Source: Devosia rhizoryzae | Lineage (GTDB): Bacteria; Pseudomonadota; Alphaproteobacteria; Rhizobiales; Devosiaceae | Assembly (NCBI RefSeq): GCF_016698665.1 | Contig: NZ_CP068046.1 | Span: forward strand, 1,116,001-1,180,000 | Length of the DNA stretch: 64,000 bases | Direction of reading: 5' to 3' | Part shown: piece after piece, positions 36,368-46,299 of the stretch | Layout of the letters: each line of letters starts with the position of its first letter | How positions within the stretch are numbered: position 1 is the first letter of the stretch | Notes under the pieces: generated by a model | What the model saw: the letters and a program-made list of their open reading frames with translations, nothing else | Databases searched by the model: none | What the model was told of the DNA's origin: nothing | Made by a program: the position numbers and the translations under genes

Positions 36368-36573
36368 CCAGGCGCTTGCCGAACATAAACGCAGGAGAGG
36401 CGAGCCGGCCAGCCCATCCTCCCCTGCTTGAGGGCTTTCACCCCTGTCCCCGCGTCATTGGCGCGGGTCTATGCTTGACTAATGTAAGTCGGTTTGAGGC
36501 GGTTCCATGACGCGTTAACGATTGTGGCGGTCCCTCACGGCACTGTGTCCCAGACAGTGGCAGGCAGGGTGGC

Positions 36574-36602
36574 TTGCCAAAGGGGGAGCCTTCCCCTATA
36601 TC
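36574..36602 (+). promoter_or_regulatory. candidate promoter of the rpsB-tsf operon
   Basis: TTGCCA (36574-36579), a 17-base spacer and TATATC (36597-36602). The transcript would have a leader of about 130 bases before rpsB, long enough for S2-dependent feedback. The rest of the 369-base gap after dnaE shows no gene. Confidence 0.55.
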
Positions 36603-36736
36603 GCCCCTGCGTTCGGCATCGTGCCGCACGTGATTTCACACACGAAGCAGGCTTTCCCCAGCGGAAATCCATCCGGTGGCGGTTCACCCGTCGCAAGGCT
36701 TCGTGGAGGCATCAACCGGTAAAGGAGCAGCCCATC

Positions 36737-37510
36737 ATGGCACTGCCAGAATTCTCCATGCGTCAGCTTCTCGAAGCTGGCGTGCACTTCGGCCACCAGA
36801 AGCATCGCTGGAACCCGAAGATGGAACGCCACATTTTCGGCGTTCGCAACGACATCCACATCCTCGACCTGTCGCAGACCGTCCCGGCTCTGCAGCGCGC
36901 TCTTCAGCTTGTCAGCGACACCGTCGCCGATGGCGGCCGCGTCCTCTTTGTCGGCACCAAGCGCCAGGCTGCCCCGCTCGTCGCTGACGCTGCCAAGCAG
37001 TCGGCTCAGTACTATGTCAACTCGCGTTGGCTCGGCGGCACGCTGACCAACTGGCAGACCATTTCGAACTCCATCTCGCGTCTGCGCGAACTGGAATCGA
37101 TGAGCGAAGCCGACCTTGCGCTCCGCACCAAGAAAGAGCGCCTGATGATGTCCCGTGAACAGGAACGCCTCGAGCGCGACCTGGGCGGCATCAAGGACAT
37201 GGGCAACGTTCCGAGCCTCCTGTTCGTGATCGACACCAACAAGGAAGCGAACGCCATCAAGGAAGCCCGTCGCCTCGGCATTCCGGTGATCGCCATCGTC
37301 GACACCAACTCCGATCCGGACACCGTCGACTACGCCATTCCTGGCAACGACGACGCCTCACGTGCCCTCGAGCTTTATGTCTCGCTGATCTCGCGCGCTG
37401 CCCTTGACGGCATCGGCCGCTCTTCGAGCGCTCTCGGCACCGATCTTGGCGCTTCCTCGGAAGCTCCGGCTGAAGATCTGCCGGCCGAAGGCGAAGCCGC
37501 CGTCAACTAA
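36737..37510 (+). CDS. rpsB: 30S ribosomal protein S2
   Basis: A 257-residue S2. [20 protein letters not shown] at the N-terminus is the S2 signature 1; [31 protein letters not shown] and [20 protein letters not shown] follow. The extended C-terminus (about 225-257, rich in S, A and E) is acidic and probably disordered. S2 binds last to the 30S body next to S1. AAAGGAG is about ten bases before the ATG at 36737. It heads the core block rpsB-tsf-pyrH-frr. Confidence 0.97.
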   Translation: MALPEFSMRQLLEAGVHFGHQKHRWNPKMERHIFGVRNDIHILDLSQTVPALQRALQLVSDTVADGGRVLFVGTKRQAAPLVADAAKQSAQYYVNSRWLGGTLTNWQTISNSISRLRELESMSEADLALRTKKERLMMSREQERLERDLGGIKDMGNVPSLLFVIDTNKEANAIKEARRLGIPVIAIVDTNSDPDTVDYAIPGNDDASRALELYVSLISRAALDGIGRSSSALGTDLGASSEAPAEDLPAEGEAAVN

Positions 37511-37520
37511 CTTTCGTCAA

Positions 37521-37546
37521 GGCGTGCCTTCCTGCGGAGGCACGCC
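37521..37546 (+). terminator. hairpin between rpsB and tsf (attenuator-like)
   Basis: Perfect nine-base stem GGCGTGCCT / AGGCACGCC with an eight-base loop, starting 11 bases after the rpsB stop. There is no T-tract, so partial termination or processing between the two genes is more likely than a full stop. Confidence 0.55.
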
Positions 37547-37613
37547 GCGTCCGCCTACCGGACTATCCCCTACACACACGTGGCTCCGCGAGGGGCCGCC
37601 AAGAGGTGAACCC

Positions 37614-38540
37614 ATGGAAATCACTGCTGCAATGGTCAAGCAGCTCCGCGAGTCGACTGGCGTCGGCATGATGGACTGCAAGAAGGCTCTGGCCGAAACC
37701 AATGGCGACATGGAAGCTGCGGTCGATTGGCTGCGCACCCGTGGCCTGGCCAAGGCCGCCAAGAAGGCCGATCGCGTCGCCGCTGAAGGTCTCGTCGGTG
37801 TCGCCACCGCCGGCACCAAGGCTGCCGTCGTCGAAGTCAACTCGGAAACCGATTTCGTTGCCCGCAACGAGCAGTTCCAGAACATCGTCGGCTCGGTTGC
37901 CAAGCTTGCCCTCGACGCTGATGGCGACGTCGTCAAGCTCGGCGAAATGCCGTTCCCCGGCACCGGCCACTCGGTTTCCGCCGAGCTGACCGAAGCCATC
38001 GCCAAGATCGGCGAGAACATGAACCTGCGCCGCACCAAGACCATCTCGGTCTCGGATGGCGTCGTGGAAAGCTACATCCACAATGCGGTCAAGTCCGGCA
38101 TGGGCAAGATCGGCATTCTGGTTGCGCTGGAATCGACCGGCGACAAGGCTGCTCTCTCCGCCCTCGGCAAGCAGCTTGCCATGCACATCGCCGCTGCCCA
38201 GCCGCAGGCCATTTCGCCTGACGAACTGGACCAGGACGTTGTGGCCCGCGAGCGCGCCATCATTCTCGAGCAGGTCAAGGAATCGGGCAAGCCCGCCGAG
38301 ATCGCCGACAAGATGGTCGAAGGCCGCATGCGCAAGTACTTCGAGGAAGTGACGCTGCTCAGCCAGGTGTTCGTGATCGACGGCGAGACCAAGGTCGTCG
38401 ACGCCATCAAGAACGCCGAAAAGGATGTCGGCGCGCCGATCAAGCTGACCCAGTTCGTGCGCTACGCTCTGGGCGAAGGCATCGAGAAGGTCGAGACCGA
38501 CTTTGCCGCCGAAGTCGCTGCCACCGCTGGCGTCAAGTAA
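37614..38540 (+). CDS. tsf: elongation factor Ts
   Basis: The 308-residue guanine nucleotide exchange factor of EF-Tu. The N-terminal UBA-like domain reads [20 protein letters not shown] and includes the signature [16 protein letters not shown]; the [10 protein letters not shown] segment near residues 78-87 contacts the EF-Tu nucleotide site, and the coiled-coil and C-terminal subdomains follow. AGAGGTGAA precedes the ATG at 37614. It follows rpsB by about 100 bases, as is universal in bacteria. Confidence 0.97.
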   Translation: MEITAAMVKQLRESTGVGMMDCKKALAETNGDMEAAVDWLRTRGLAKAAKKADRVAAEGLVGVATAGTKAAVVEVNSETDFVARNEQFQNIVGSVAKLALDADGDVVKLGEMPFPGTGHSVSAELTEAIAKIGENMNLRRTKTISVSDGVVESYIHNAVKSGMGKIGILVALESTGDKAALSALGKQLAMHIAAAQPQAISPDELDQDVVARERAIILEQVKESGKPAEIADKMVEGRMRKYFEEVTLLSQVFVIDGETKVVDAIKNAEKDVGAPIKLTQFVRYALGEGIEKVETDFAAEVAATAGVK

Positions 38541-38551
38541 GCTTTTTGCAG

Positions 38552-38598
38552 GCGGGCCTTCGGGCCCGCTTGCTGCTCTTTTATCCCGAGGGATAAAA
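38552..38598 (+). terminator. terminator-like hairpin plus AT-rich palindrome after tsf
   Basis: GCGGGCC/GGCCCGC (38552-38558 with 38563-38569) is followed by TTGCTGCTCTTTT. The T-run leads directly into a second, nine-base-arm palindrome, TTTTATCCC-GA-GGGATAAAA (38579-38598). The first hairpin is a likely terminator; the second could be an operator or the promoter region of pyrH. Confidence 0.6.
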
Positions 38599-38720
38599 TC
38601 GAGCGCTACTATCTCTTCTTTTCTTATGCATCTTCGCCTTCTGTTGAGGGTTGATTTGCCATAGGGTCGGCCGGTCTCCGGAGTCGGCGGCCTTCCAAGC
38701 ATTTTTTAAGGGGTTTGCCG

Positions 38721-39440
38721 ATGCCGTCTGCCTATAAGCGCATACTGCTCAAAGTTTCGGGCGAGGCGCTGGCGGGAGACAATTCCTTCGGCATCGAACC
38801 GCCGTTTCTTCAGGGCATCGCCAAGCAGATCGCCGATGTCGCGCGCACCGGAACGCAGGTCGCCATCGTTGTTGGTGGCGGCAACATCTTCCGCGGCATG
38901 GCTGGTGCAGCTGACGGCACCGATCGCGTCACCGCCGATCTCATGGGCATGCTGGGCACCATGATCAATGCGCTGGCCCTCAGCAATGCCATCAGCCGGC
39001 AAGGCATGAAGTCCAAGCCCTTCAGTGCGGCGACCATGCCTTCCGTCGCCGATACCTTCACGGCTCGCGATGCCAAGCAGGCGCTCGAGGAAGGGTTCGT
39101 CGTCGTCCTGGGTGGTGGCACCGGCAATCCGTTCTTCACCACCGATACGGCCGCAACGCTCCGCGCCATCGAACTCGAATGCGACGTGGTGCTCAAGGGT
39201 ACCAAGGTCGACGGCGTCTATACGGCCGATCCGATGAAGGACCCGACCGCGACGCGTTACACGACCGTCAGCTATGACGAAGTCATCAGCCAAAATCTCA
39301 AGGTCATGGACACGGCCGCATTCGCGCTTGCCCGCGACAACGCCATGCCGATAATCGTATATGCACTCGATGACAAAGCGGGCCTGTCTGGCGTTCTGGA
39401 GGGCAGGGGCCTTTCGACGCGCGTCGGCAATCCGCTTTAA
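38721..39440 (+). CDS. pyrH: uridylate kinase
   Basis: The 239-residue UMP kinase converts UMP to UDP, a hexameric enzyme activated by [23 protein letters not shown] is the N-terminal ATP/UMP-binding region; [26 protein letters not shown] and [20 protein letters not shown] are the diagnostic glycine-rich loops, and the C-terminal half carries [10 protein letters not shown]. The ATG at 38721 has AAGGGG about seven bases upstream; a TTG two codons earlier is less likely. It is followed by frr after 53 bases. Confidence 0.97.
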   Translation: MPSAYKRILLKVSGEALAGDNSFGIEPPFLQGIAKQIADVARTGTQVAIVVGGGNIFRGMAGAADGTDRVTADLMGMLGTMINALALSNAISRQGMKSKPFSAATMPSVADTFTARDAKQALEEGFVVVLGGGTGNPFFTTDTAATLRAIELECDVVLKGTKVDGVYTADPMKDPTATRYTTVSYDEVISQNLKVMDTAAFALARDNAMPIIVYALDDKAGLSGVLEGRGLSTRVGNPL

Positions 39441-39493
39441 CGAACACACCTGCTGGCACTTCAAGCCGGCAAGCGACTGGAAGGAGACTGGCC

Positions 39494-40048
39494 ATGGCCT
39501 ACAATCTCAACGATCTCAAGCAGCGCATGCAAAAGACCATCGCTTCGCTCAAGGATGAACTGGGCGGCCTTCGCACCGGTCGTGCCAGTGCGACCCTTCT
39601 GGAGCCAGTGACGGTTGATGCCTATGGGTCGCGCACGCCACTGAGCCAGGTCGCCACGGTCACCGTTCCCGAGCCGCGCATGCTGTCTGTACAGGTCTGG
39701 GATCGCTCGCTGGCCAATGCCGTGGAAAAGGCGATCCGCGATAGCGGCCTTGGCCTTAACCCGATGGGCGAAGGCCAGATTATCCGCGTGCCGCTGCCGG
39801 AGCTCAACGAGCAGCGCCGCAAGGAACTATCCAAGGTCGCGCACAATTACGCCGAAGCCGCCCGCGTTGCCGTGCGTCACATCCGACGCGACGGCATGGA
39901 CGCCTTGAAAAAGGCGGAGAAGGACGGCGACATGAGCCAGGACGACGTCAAGAAGCAGTCCGAACTTGTGCAGAAGGCCACCGACGAAATGGTCAGCGAG
40001 ATCGACACCATTGTGGCACAGAAGGAAAAGGAGATCATGCAGGTCTAA
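39494..40048 (+). CDS. frr: ribosome recycling factor
   Basis: The 184-residue RRF dissociates post-termination ribosomes together with EF-G. It shows the tRNA-mimic three-helix bundle with [20 protein letters not shown] near residues 22-41, the beta domain ([19 protein letters not shown]), and the C-terminal helices with [20 protein letters not shown] and [27 protein letters not shown] is about eight bases before the ATG. It lies between pyrH and uppS in the usual order. Confidence 0.97.
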   Translation: MAYNLNDLKQRMQKTIASLKDELGGLRTGRASATLLEPVTVDAYGSRTPLSQVATVTVPEPRMLSVQVWDRSLANAVEKAIRDSGLGLNPMGEGQIIRVPLPELNEQRRKELSKVAHNYAEAARVAVRHIRRDGMDALKKAEKDGDMSQDDVKKQSELVQKATDEMVSEIDTIVAQKEKEIMQV

Positions 40049-40082
40049 GACGACCCGCTGATCTCGCGCCGGGAGGGCGTCG

Positions 40083-40844
40083 ATGGCCGGGGAACCCGCC
40101 ACCAGTTTGAAGCCTGACATAGGCAGCGGACTTCGCATTCCGCTGCACCTTGGCGTCATTATGGATGGCAATGGACGCTGGGCCAAGATGCGCGGCAAAC
40201 GACGCACCGAAGGTCATGTCGAGGGCGTCAAAACCCTCCGCAACCTCGTCGAGCTTTGCATCAACTACGGCGTCGGCACCCTGACGGTTTTCAGTTTCTC
40301 GTCTGAGAACTGGACCCGGCCGCCGGACGAAATCTCATTCATCTTCAATCTGCTGCGGCGCTTCGTGGCGTCCGATTTGCAGCGGCTGATCCGCAACAAT
40401 GTGCGAGTCCGCATCATCGGCACGCGCCGCGGCCTTGAGCCTTCCCTGGTGCGGCTGATCGATGATGCCGAGGCCAAGACGGCGCACAATACCGGCCTCA
40501 ACCTCGTTGTCGCCTTCAATTACGGCAGCAAGGCCGAGATCGCCGAGGCTGCCCGCCATCTTGCGCGCGAAGTTGCCGCCGGCCGGCTGTCACCGGAAGC
40601 GATCGATGAAGCCGCTATCGGCAACGCGCTCTTCACTGCCGGCCTCCCAGATCCGGACCTCATCATCCGCACCAGCGGCGAGCAGCGGCTTTCAAATTTC
40701 CTTCTCTGGCAAGCAGCCTATGCCGAGTTCGTTTTCGTCGAAGAACATTGGCCCGATTTCAACGAGGCAACATTCCGGCGCGTGCTTGAGACGTTCTCGA
40801 CGAGAGAGCGCCGTTTCGGCGGTATAGAGGCAGTCGGACGGTGA
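40083..40844 (+). CDS. uppS: isoprenyl transferase (undecaprenyl diphosphate synthase)
   Basis: Makes the C55 lipid carrier for peptidoglycan and O-antigen by cis-prenylation of farnesyl diphosphate. The 253-residue protein contains HLGVIMDGNGRWAKMRGKRR (catalytic Asp in MDGNGRWA), TVFSFSSENWTRPPDE, NLVVAFNYGSKAEIAEAAR and the signature DLIIRTSGEQRLSNFLLWQ with the EFVFVEEHWPDF tail. The ATG at 40083 has GGGAGG upstream. Its stop overlaps cdsA by four bases. Confidence 0.96.
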   Translation: MAGEPATSLKPDIGSGLRIPLHLGVIMDGNGRWAKMRGKRRTEGHVEGVKTLRNLVELCINYGVGTLTVFSFSSENWTRPPDEISFIFNLLRRFVASDLQRLIRNNVRVRIIGTRRGLEPSLVRLIDDAEAKTAHNTGLNLVVAFNYGSKAEIAEAARHLAREVAAGRLSPEAIDEAAIGNALFTAGLPDPDLIIRTSGEQRLSNFLLWQAAYAEFVFVEEHWPDFNEATFRRVLETFSTRERRFGGIEAVGR

Positions 40845-41701
40845 GCGCGTCACAGGGCAATTCTCCCGAGCCAAGCTCCGCCGCCCGCCGCTCCTGGTCG
40901 GATGTCGGAACGCGCCTGGCTTCCGCGGCAGTCCTCGTGGCGCTGACGGTCGCCGCCTTGTATTTCGGCGGCTATTTCTTTGCGGCCGTCGTGGGCGCGG
41001 TTTATGCCGGCGCCTATCGCGAATGGGAGACCATGGTCTCCCGCGCACCGCTGACGCCGCGGGGCATGGTCATCATCGGCCTAGTCGGTGTTTCGGGGTT
41101 GCTTTATCCGGTCTTCGGCCTCGCTGGGTTGGCTGCTGCCATAGGGGTCGCGCTCGTGGTCGCGGCATCCATGGGGCGGGAAGACTTTTTGTGGCGGGCC
41201 GCAGGCATCCTGTTGTTCGGCCTGCTAATTCTCTCCCTGCTGCTGATCCGCAACACGTCCACTGCCGGGATTTTGGCCGGCGTTTACCTTGGCACTGTCG
41301 TGTGGATGACCGACTCGGCAGCCTTCTTTACCGGGCGACAGATCGGTGGCGAAAAACTGGCGCCCGAGATCTCTCCATCCAAGACCTGGTCTGGTGCTCT
41401 GGGTGGGCTCGCACTTGGTACGGGCGCGGGGCTGATCGCGTGGGTCGTCCTGACCGATTCCCCGATCTGGATCGGCTTGGCCCTGTCCTGTGCCATCAGC
41501 ATCTTGGGCCAGGCAGGTGATCTCACCGAAAGCGCCATCAAGCGTCACTTCCGCATCAAGGACAGTGGCGATCTTATCCCCGGCCATGGCGGGCTGATGG
41601 ATCGTCTCGATAGCCTCACATTCGGCGTCTTCGTCGTGGTAATCGTCGGTGCCTTGCATGCCGGCTTCGGGTCGGTGGCAGAAGGGCTGCTCTATTGGTA
41701 G
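40841..41701 (+). CDS. cdsA: phosphatidate cytidylyltransferase
   Basis: Makes CDP-diacylglycerol, the precursor of all phospholipids. The 286-residue inner-membrane protein has about eight helices and ends with the CDS signature SAIKRHFRIKDSGDLIPGHG followed by GLMDRLDSL, preceded by ISPSKTWSGALGGLALG. The GTG start overlaps the uppS stop, and the hydrophilic first 30 residues precede the first helix. Downstream rseP begins after 40 bases. Confidence 0.96.
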   Translation: MSASQGNSPEPSSAARRSWSDVGTRLASAAVLVALTVAALYFGGYFFAAVVGAVYAGAYREWETMVSRAPLTPRGMVIIGLVGVSGLLYPVFGLAGLAAAIGVALVVAASMGREDFLWRAAGILLFGLLILSLLLIRNTSTAGILAGVYLGTVVWMTDSAAFFTGRQIGGEKLAPEISPSKTWSGALGGLALGTGAGLIAWVVLTDSPIWIGLALSCAISILGQAGDLTESAIKRHFRIKDSGDLIPGHGGLMDRLDSLTFGVFVVVIVGALHAGFGSVAEGLLYW

Positions 41702-41741
41702 CGTTGCTCGACTTCGGGTTGCGCCAGCGTCTGGATTGTCG

Positions 41742-42878
41742 ATGATCGAATTCGCCTTCTGGCTCCTCTCCTATGTCGTTCCGTTTCTTGCGGTACTGAC
41801 CGTCATCGTCTTCGTGCACGAGATGGGCCACTATCTCGTAGCGCGCTGGAATGGCGTGGCGATCCAGACATTTTCGATCGGCTTCGGGCGCGAATTGGTC
41901 GGCTGGAACGACCGGCATGGCACGCGCTGGCGCATTTCGGCCATTCCGCTTGGTGGCTACGTTCGCTTCTTGGGCGACATGAACGAAGCCAGTGTTCCGG
42001 ATCCAGAAGCTTCGGCCAGGATCGATCCTGCCCTGGCGCCGCACCTTTTCGTCAACAAGTCCGTGTGGCAGCGCATTGCCGTGGTCGCCGCCGGACCGAT
42101 TGCCAATGTCATCCTGACCTTCTTGATCCTTTATGCGCTGCTGCTCGGCTATGGGCGCTATTCGATCCCGCCGGTCATCGGCGAGGTGCTGCCCGAATCC
42201 GTTGCGGCCACCGCCGGTATCGAAAGCGGCGATCGCATCCTTGCTGTGGACGGCTATGCCGTTCGTGGCTTTGAAGATTTCCAGCGTTATGTGGCAACCA
42301 GCCCGGAGCGGCAGGTCGCCGTGGAACTGGAGCGGGACGGTGCCTCCCAGACGCTGACGCTGGTGCCTGAGGCCGTCGATGTCGAGGATCGGTTCGGCAA
42401 CAACCAGCGCATCGGCCGCATCGGGGTCACCCGCGATGTGTCGGAAACCGATGTGACGCTTTATCGGCCGGGTCCGATCGAAGCCATCGGCATGACCGTC
42501 GAGGAGATTCGCTTCATCATCCAGCGCACGGCGGCTTTTCTTGGCGATTTCTTCGTCGGGCGCGGCGATGTGGAACAGCTGGGTGGTCCGGTCAAAGTCG
42601 CCAAAGTCTCAGGGGAAGTTGCAAGCCTTGGCGTCGTGGCGCTGATCAACCTCATGGCCCTGCTGTCGCTCAACATCGGCATCTTCAACCTTTTGCCGGT
42701 GCCGATGCTCGATGGCGGGCATCTCCTCTACTATCTGATCGAGGCTGTTCGTGGCCGGCCGCTCAGCATGAAGGTTCAGGAAATGGGCTTCCGTTTTGGG
42801 TTTGCGCTGGTGATGGGGCTGATGGTATTCACCCTGTTCAATGACACGGTTTTCGCGCACTTCGGAATATTGCGCTAA
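41742..42878 (+). CDS. rseP: site-2 zinc metalloprotease RseP/MmpA
   Basis: A 378-residue intramembrane protease. The zinc motif HEMGH (His26, Glu27, His30) lies in the first helix, a single PDZ-like domain spans about 140-230 (SVAATAGIESGDRILAVDG), and the third-helix motif NLLPVPMLDGGHLLYYL contains the Asp zinc ligand. The single PDZ matches alphaproteobacterial MmpA rather than the two-PDZ E. coli enzyme. It probably cuts membrane-bound regulators and leftover signal peptides. The ATG at 41742 starts at the first helix; the frame is open upstream. Confidence 0.95.
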   Translation: MIEFAFWLLSYVVPFLAVLTVIVFVHEMGHYLVARWNGVAIQTFSIGFGRELVGWNDRHGTRWRISAIPLGGYVRFLGDMNEASVPDPEASARIDPALAPHLFVNKSVWQRIAVVAAGPIANVILTFLILYALLLGYGRYSIPPVIGEVLPESVAATAGIESGDRILAVDGYAVRGFEDFQRYVATSPERQVAVELERDGASQTLTLVPEAVDVEDRFGNNQRIGRIGVTRDVSETDVTLYRPGPIEAIGMTVEEIRFIIQRTAAFLGDFFVGRGDVEQLGGPVKVAKVSGEVASLGVVALINLMALLSLNIGIFNLLPVPMLDGGHLLYYLIEAVRGRPLSMKVQEMGFRFGFALVMGLMVFTLFNDTVFAHFGILR

Positions 42879-43062
42879 CCCCTTGTTTACCTTGGTTGGC
42901 AAGGTGTTGCACGAATGCCAGAGGACCAAGGAATTGCTAACCGCGTCGACAAAGGCGCCTTGTTCCTGGTTAAAAAAACAGTAAAACACTCCTATGGAGT
43001 TAGCTTGGGGGAGCGCTGTGCATGGCGATTCTCCGAGCCGGTCGCAGAAGGCAAACAACAAT

Positions 43063-45198
43063 ATGACTCACCCCACCAAGCTGCTGCGTGGCGCGGTTTC
43101 CGCGATCGCCCTTCTGGGCGCTGCCCCGATGGCTGCAGGCGTGCCTGTTCTTGGCGTCGTGGCTGTGCAGGCTCAGGAGCAGCTGGTTGCTTCGGTGCTG
43201 TTCGAGGGCAATCGCCGCTTCTCCGACGCTGACCTTCTCAAGATGGTCGATGTCTCCGCTTCTGGCGTCTATACCCAGCAGCGTCTCAATGCCGACATTG
43301 AAAGCATCCGCCAGGCTTATGACCGCGAAGGCTTCATGTCCGTGTCGGTTACCGCCCGCACCGAAGCGGCTGCTGATGGTCGTGTTCGCGTCATCTTCAG
43401 CGTGACTGAAGGGGATCGTGCCGGTATTGCCGCGATCAACTTCACCGGCAACAATGCCATCGGCGCCAACAATCTCAAGGGTGCCATCCTCACGAAGGAA
43501 TCCGGCATCCTGAGCTGGCTGCTCCGTGACGACATGTACAACGAGCAGAAGCTCGCTGCCGACCGCGAAATCATCCGTCGGTACTACGCCAATCGCGGCT
43601 ACCCCGACGTTCAGGTCAACTCGGTTGCCGAGTATGATGCTGGCCGCAACGGCTACTTCATCAACTTCACGGTGAACGAAGGCCAGCGCTACGACTTCGG
43701 CAATGTCGGCATCGAGACCAGCATCGACGGCCTCAACACCGATGTGCTGCGCAGCACGGTCCGCACCGGTCAGGGTGGCACATACTCGATGGAGGATCTC
43801 CAGACCTCGATCGAAGACATGGCCTACGAAGCTACCGCTCAGGGTTATTCCTTTGCCGACGTTCGTGCTCGTCTTGATCGCGATGTCGCGACTGGAACGT
43901 TCAATGTCACCTATCTGGTCGACGAGGGTGCTCGCATCTATGTCGAGCGCATCAACATCACCGGCAATCAGAAGACGCGTGATTTCGTTATTCGCCGTGA
44001 GCTGAACTTTGCTGAAGGCGACCCCTTCAACCGCTCCATGGTGATCCGTGGCCGGACGGCCATCGAAGCCCTCGATTACTTCTCCAAGGTCGAAATCTCG
44101 ACTGGTCCGGGCTCCGCGCCAGACAAGATCGTGCTCAACATCAATGTCGAAGAAAAATCGACTGGTGAATATGGTGCCACGGCTGGCTACTCGACCACCG
44201 ACGGTATCCTTGGCGAAGTCTCGCTGACCGAGCGCAATTTCCTTGGCCGTGGCCAGTATCTGCGTGCTGCCATTGGCGCCTCGCAGTCCGGCCGGACCTT
44301 CGATTTCTCCTTCACCGAGCCCCGTTTCATGGGTCTCAAGGTGGCGGCAGGCGTCGATGCGTACCACCGCATCTACGAAGAAACGAACACCAGCTTCTAC
44401 GGTGCTCAATCGACCGGCGGTCAGCTGCGTCTTGGCGTACCATTGACCAGCGCGCTGAACGCAAGCTTCTTCGGCGGCTACGAGCGCAAGGTGATCACCG
44501 ACAAGGATCAGCGGCCTGGTGGTAATCCGGCTTTCCGATCTGCTTTCGTCAACGATGGCCAAGAATTCAATAAGGCGTTCATCGGCTATACGCTGACCTG
44601 GAATGGTCTCGACGACATCAAAAACCCAACCCAGGGTCTTTATGCAACCTTCAGTCAGCAGTATGTCGGCTGGGATCACAACCTGATCAAGTCGGAAGCG
44701 CGAGGCCGTTACTTTGTCCCGGTGATCCAGGACAGCGGCATCGTTGCGAGCCTTCGCGGTCAGGCGGGTGTGATCAACAGCCTCAATGGTGGCGGCATCA
44801 ACGTCGTCGAAGCGTTCCAGCCCGGTGCGCAGCTGGTGCGCGGCTTTGAAGGCCGTGGCTTCGGCCCGCGGACGGCGGCAGGTGAATACATCGGTACTAC
44901 GATGTTCGCCGGCATTTCGGCCGAAATCGAGTTCCCGATCCCCGGCCTGCCGGAGAACTATGGCCTGTCCGGCGCGGTGTTTGCCGATGCGGGCTGGGTG
45001 GGTGATGCCAGCGACATCCTCAATGGTGGCCTTCAGACGGCTGCCAGCAACGATGTGCCGCTCCGCACTTCGATCGGTGCATCGCTGATCTGGGATTCAC
45101 CGTTCGGGCCGTTGCGTGGCGATATCGCGCACGCGCTCAACAAGTCTACGGGCGACCGGACACAGCTGTTCCAGTTCACCATCTCGACCTTGCTCTAA
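43063..45198 (+). CDS. bamA: outer membrane protein assembly factor BamA
   Basis: A 711-residue Omp85 protein that inserts beta-barrels into the outer membrane. A signal peptide (cleavage near residue 38, after VQA) is followed by five POTRA modules (about 42-370, starting VASVLFEGNRRFSDADLLKM) and a 16-stranded barrel with the loop-6 motif ARGYEDR-like VRGFEGRGFGPR. The ATG at 43063 begins the signal peptide, with a weak AGAAGG about ten bases before it. The C-terminal strand ends in Leu-Leu (QFTISTLL) rather than the usual aromatic residue. lpxD follows after 72 bases. Confidence 0.95.
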   Translation: MTHPTKLLRGAVSAIALLGAAPMAAGVPVLGVVAVQAQEQLVASVLFEGNRRFSDADLLKMVDVSASGVYTQQRLNADIESIRQAYDREGFMSVSVTARTEAAADGRVRVIFSVTEGDRAGIAAINFTGNNAIGANNLKGAILTKESGILSWLLRDDMYNEQKLAADREIIRRYYANRGYPDVQVNSVAEYDAGRNGYFINFTVNEGQRYDFGNVGIETSIDGLNTDVLRSTVRTGQGGTYSMEDLQTSIEDMAYEATAQGYSFADVRARLDRDVATGTFNVTYLVDEGARIYVERINITGNQKTRDFVIRRELNFAEGDPFNRSMVIRGRTAIEALDYFSKVEISTGPGSAPDKIVLNINVEEKSTGEYGATAGYSTTDGILGEVSLTERNFLGRGQYLRAAIGASQSGRTFDFSFTEPRFMGLKVAAGVDAYHRIYEETNTSFYGAQSTGGQLRLGVPLTSALNASFFGGYERKVITDKDQRPGGNPAFRSAFVNDGQEFNKAFIGYTLTWNGLDDIKNPTQGLYATFSQQYVGWDHNLIKSEARGRYFVPVIQDSGIVASLRGQAGVINSLNGGGINVVEAFQPGAQLVRGFEGRGFGPRTAAGEYIGTTMFAGISAEIEFPIPGLPENYGLSGAVFADAGWVGDASDILNGGLQTAASNDVPLRTSIGASLIWDSPFGPLRGDIAHALNKSTGDRTQLFQFTISTLL

Positions 45199-45270
45199 CA
45201 AGAGCAGCGTGACAGACCTTTTAGAGCCGCGGGGCGGTAGCGCCGCGGCTCTGGTATTTTGAGTGACACA

Positions 45271-46299
45271 ATGGTCGACACCCGATTTCATCGCTTTGCC
45301 GGCCCCATTGCCCTCGGCGACTTGCTGGCACAGGTCGGGCAGCCGGATCTCGCGGCCCAGAGCACCAATCCCGGTCTTATCATCGAGGGTGTTGCCGAGC
45401 TCGATCTGGCCGGGCCGAACGAAATTGGCCTAGCCGCACAGCCCAGCTATATTGAGGGGCTGCGCCGGACGGCTGCCGGTGCTGTCGTGGTCTCCGCTGC
45501 GCTGCGCGAGGCGGCACCGGCCGCCACGGTCGCCGTGGCAGCCGACAAGCCGCACAATCTCTTCGCCGACATCCTCGACTTCCTTTATCCGGACAGCACG
45601 CGCAACATCATAGCCGCCACTCGGCAGGACTTGAGTGAGCCGCTTATCGAGCGCGATGTAACGCTGGGCGCCAATGTCGTCATTGGTGCTGGCGTCGAGA
45701 TCGGCCGCGGTACCATTATTGGTGCAAACACCGTTATCGGCCCAGGCGTCACCATCGGCCGTAACTGCACCATCGCCGCCAATTGCACCATCGACTGTGC
45801 TCATCTCGGCAATGGGGTTGTGCTCCATTCCGGCGTCAGGATCGGCACCGAGGGCTTCGGCTGGCTTGATCTTGGCAGGAGCAATCGGAAGATCCCCCAG
45901 CTTGGCCGTGTCATTGTCCAGGACCGGGTGGAGATCGGCGCAAACAGCACGATCGACCGCGGCGCTTTGGGCGATACCGTGATTGGGGACGGAACCAAGG
46001 TCGATAATCTGGTTCAGATCGGCCACAACTGCCGCATCGGGCGAAATTGCCTGATTGCAGCCATGAGCGGATTATCGGGGTCGACCACATTGGGCGACGG
46101 CGTCCTGGTGGGTGGCGGTGTTGGCACCTCCGGGCACATGTCGATCGGCTCCGGCTCGGTGGTTCATGGCCGAGCAGCAGTCACCAAGGATTGGCCTGCC
46201 GGCTCCAAGCTTGCCGGGGCTCCGGCGCAAGATATAAGAGACTTCTGGCGCGAAATCGCCGTCATGCGGAAACTGTCAAAGGGGGAAAAGCGGGGATGA
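45271..46299 (+). CDS. lpxD: UDP-3-O-(3-hydroxyacyl)glucosamine N-acyltransferase
   Basis: Third step of lipid A synthesis. The 342-residue protein has an N-terminal uridine-binding domain (about 1-110), a left-handed beta-helix of hexapeptide repeats (about 125-300, for example [20 protein letters not shown] and [17 protein letters not shown]) and a short C-terminal helix. The catalytic His lies in the [20 protein letters not shown] region. The ATG at 45271 is preferred to an in-frame TTG four codons earlier. Its stop overlaps fabZ (ATGA). Confidence 0.96.
   Translation: MVDTRFHRFAGPIALGDLLAQVGQPDLAAQSTNPGLIIEGVAELDLAGPNEIGLAAQPSYIEGLRRTAAGAVVVSAALREAAPAATVAVAADKPHNLFADILDFLYPDSTRNIIAATRQDLSEPLIERDVTLGANVVIGAGVEIGRGTIIGANTVIGPGVTIGRNCTIAANCTIDCAHLGNGVVLHSGVRIGTEGFGWLDLGRSNRKIPQLGRVIVQDRVEIGANSTIDRGALGDTVIGDGTKVDNLVQIGHNCRIGRNCLIAAMSGLSGSTTLGDGVLVGGGVGTSGHMSIGSGSVVHGRAAVTKDWPAGSKLAGAPAQDIRDFWREIAVMRKLSKGEKRG

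Noticed and set aside
43000..44679. 559-codon open frame antisense to bamA
   Set aside because: Overlaps a clearly real bamA and has no family resemblance.
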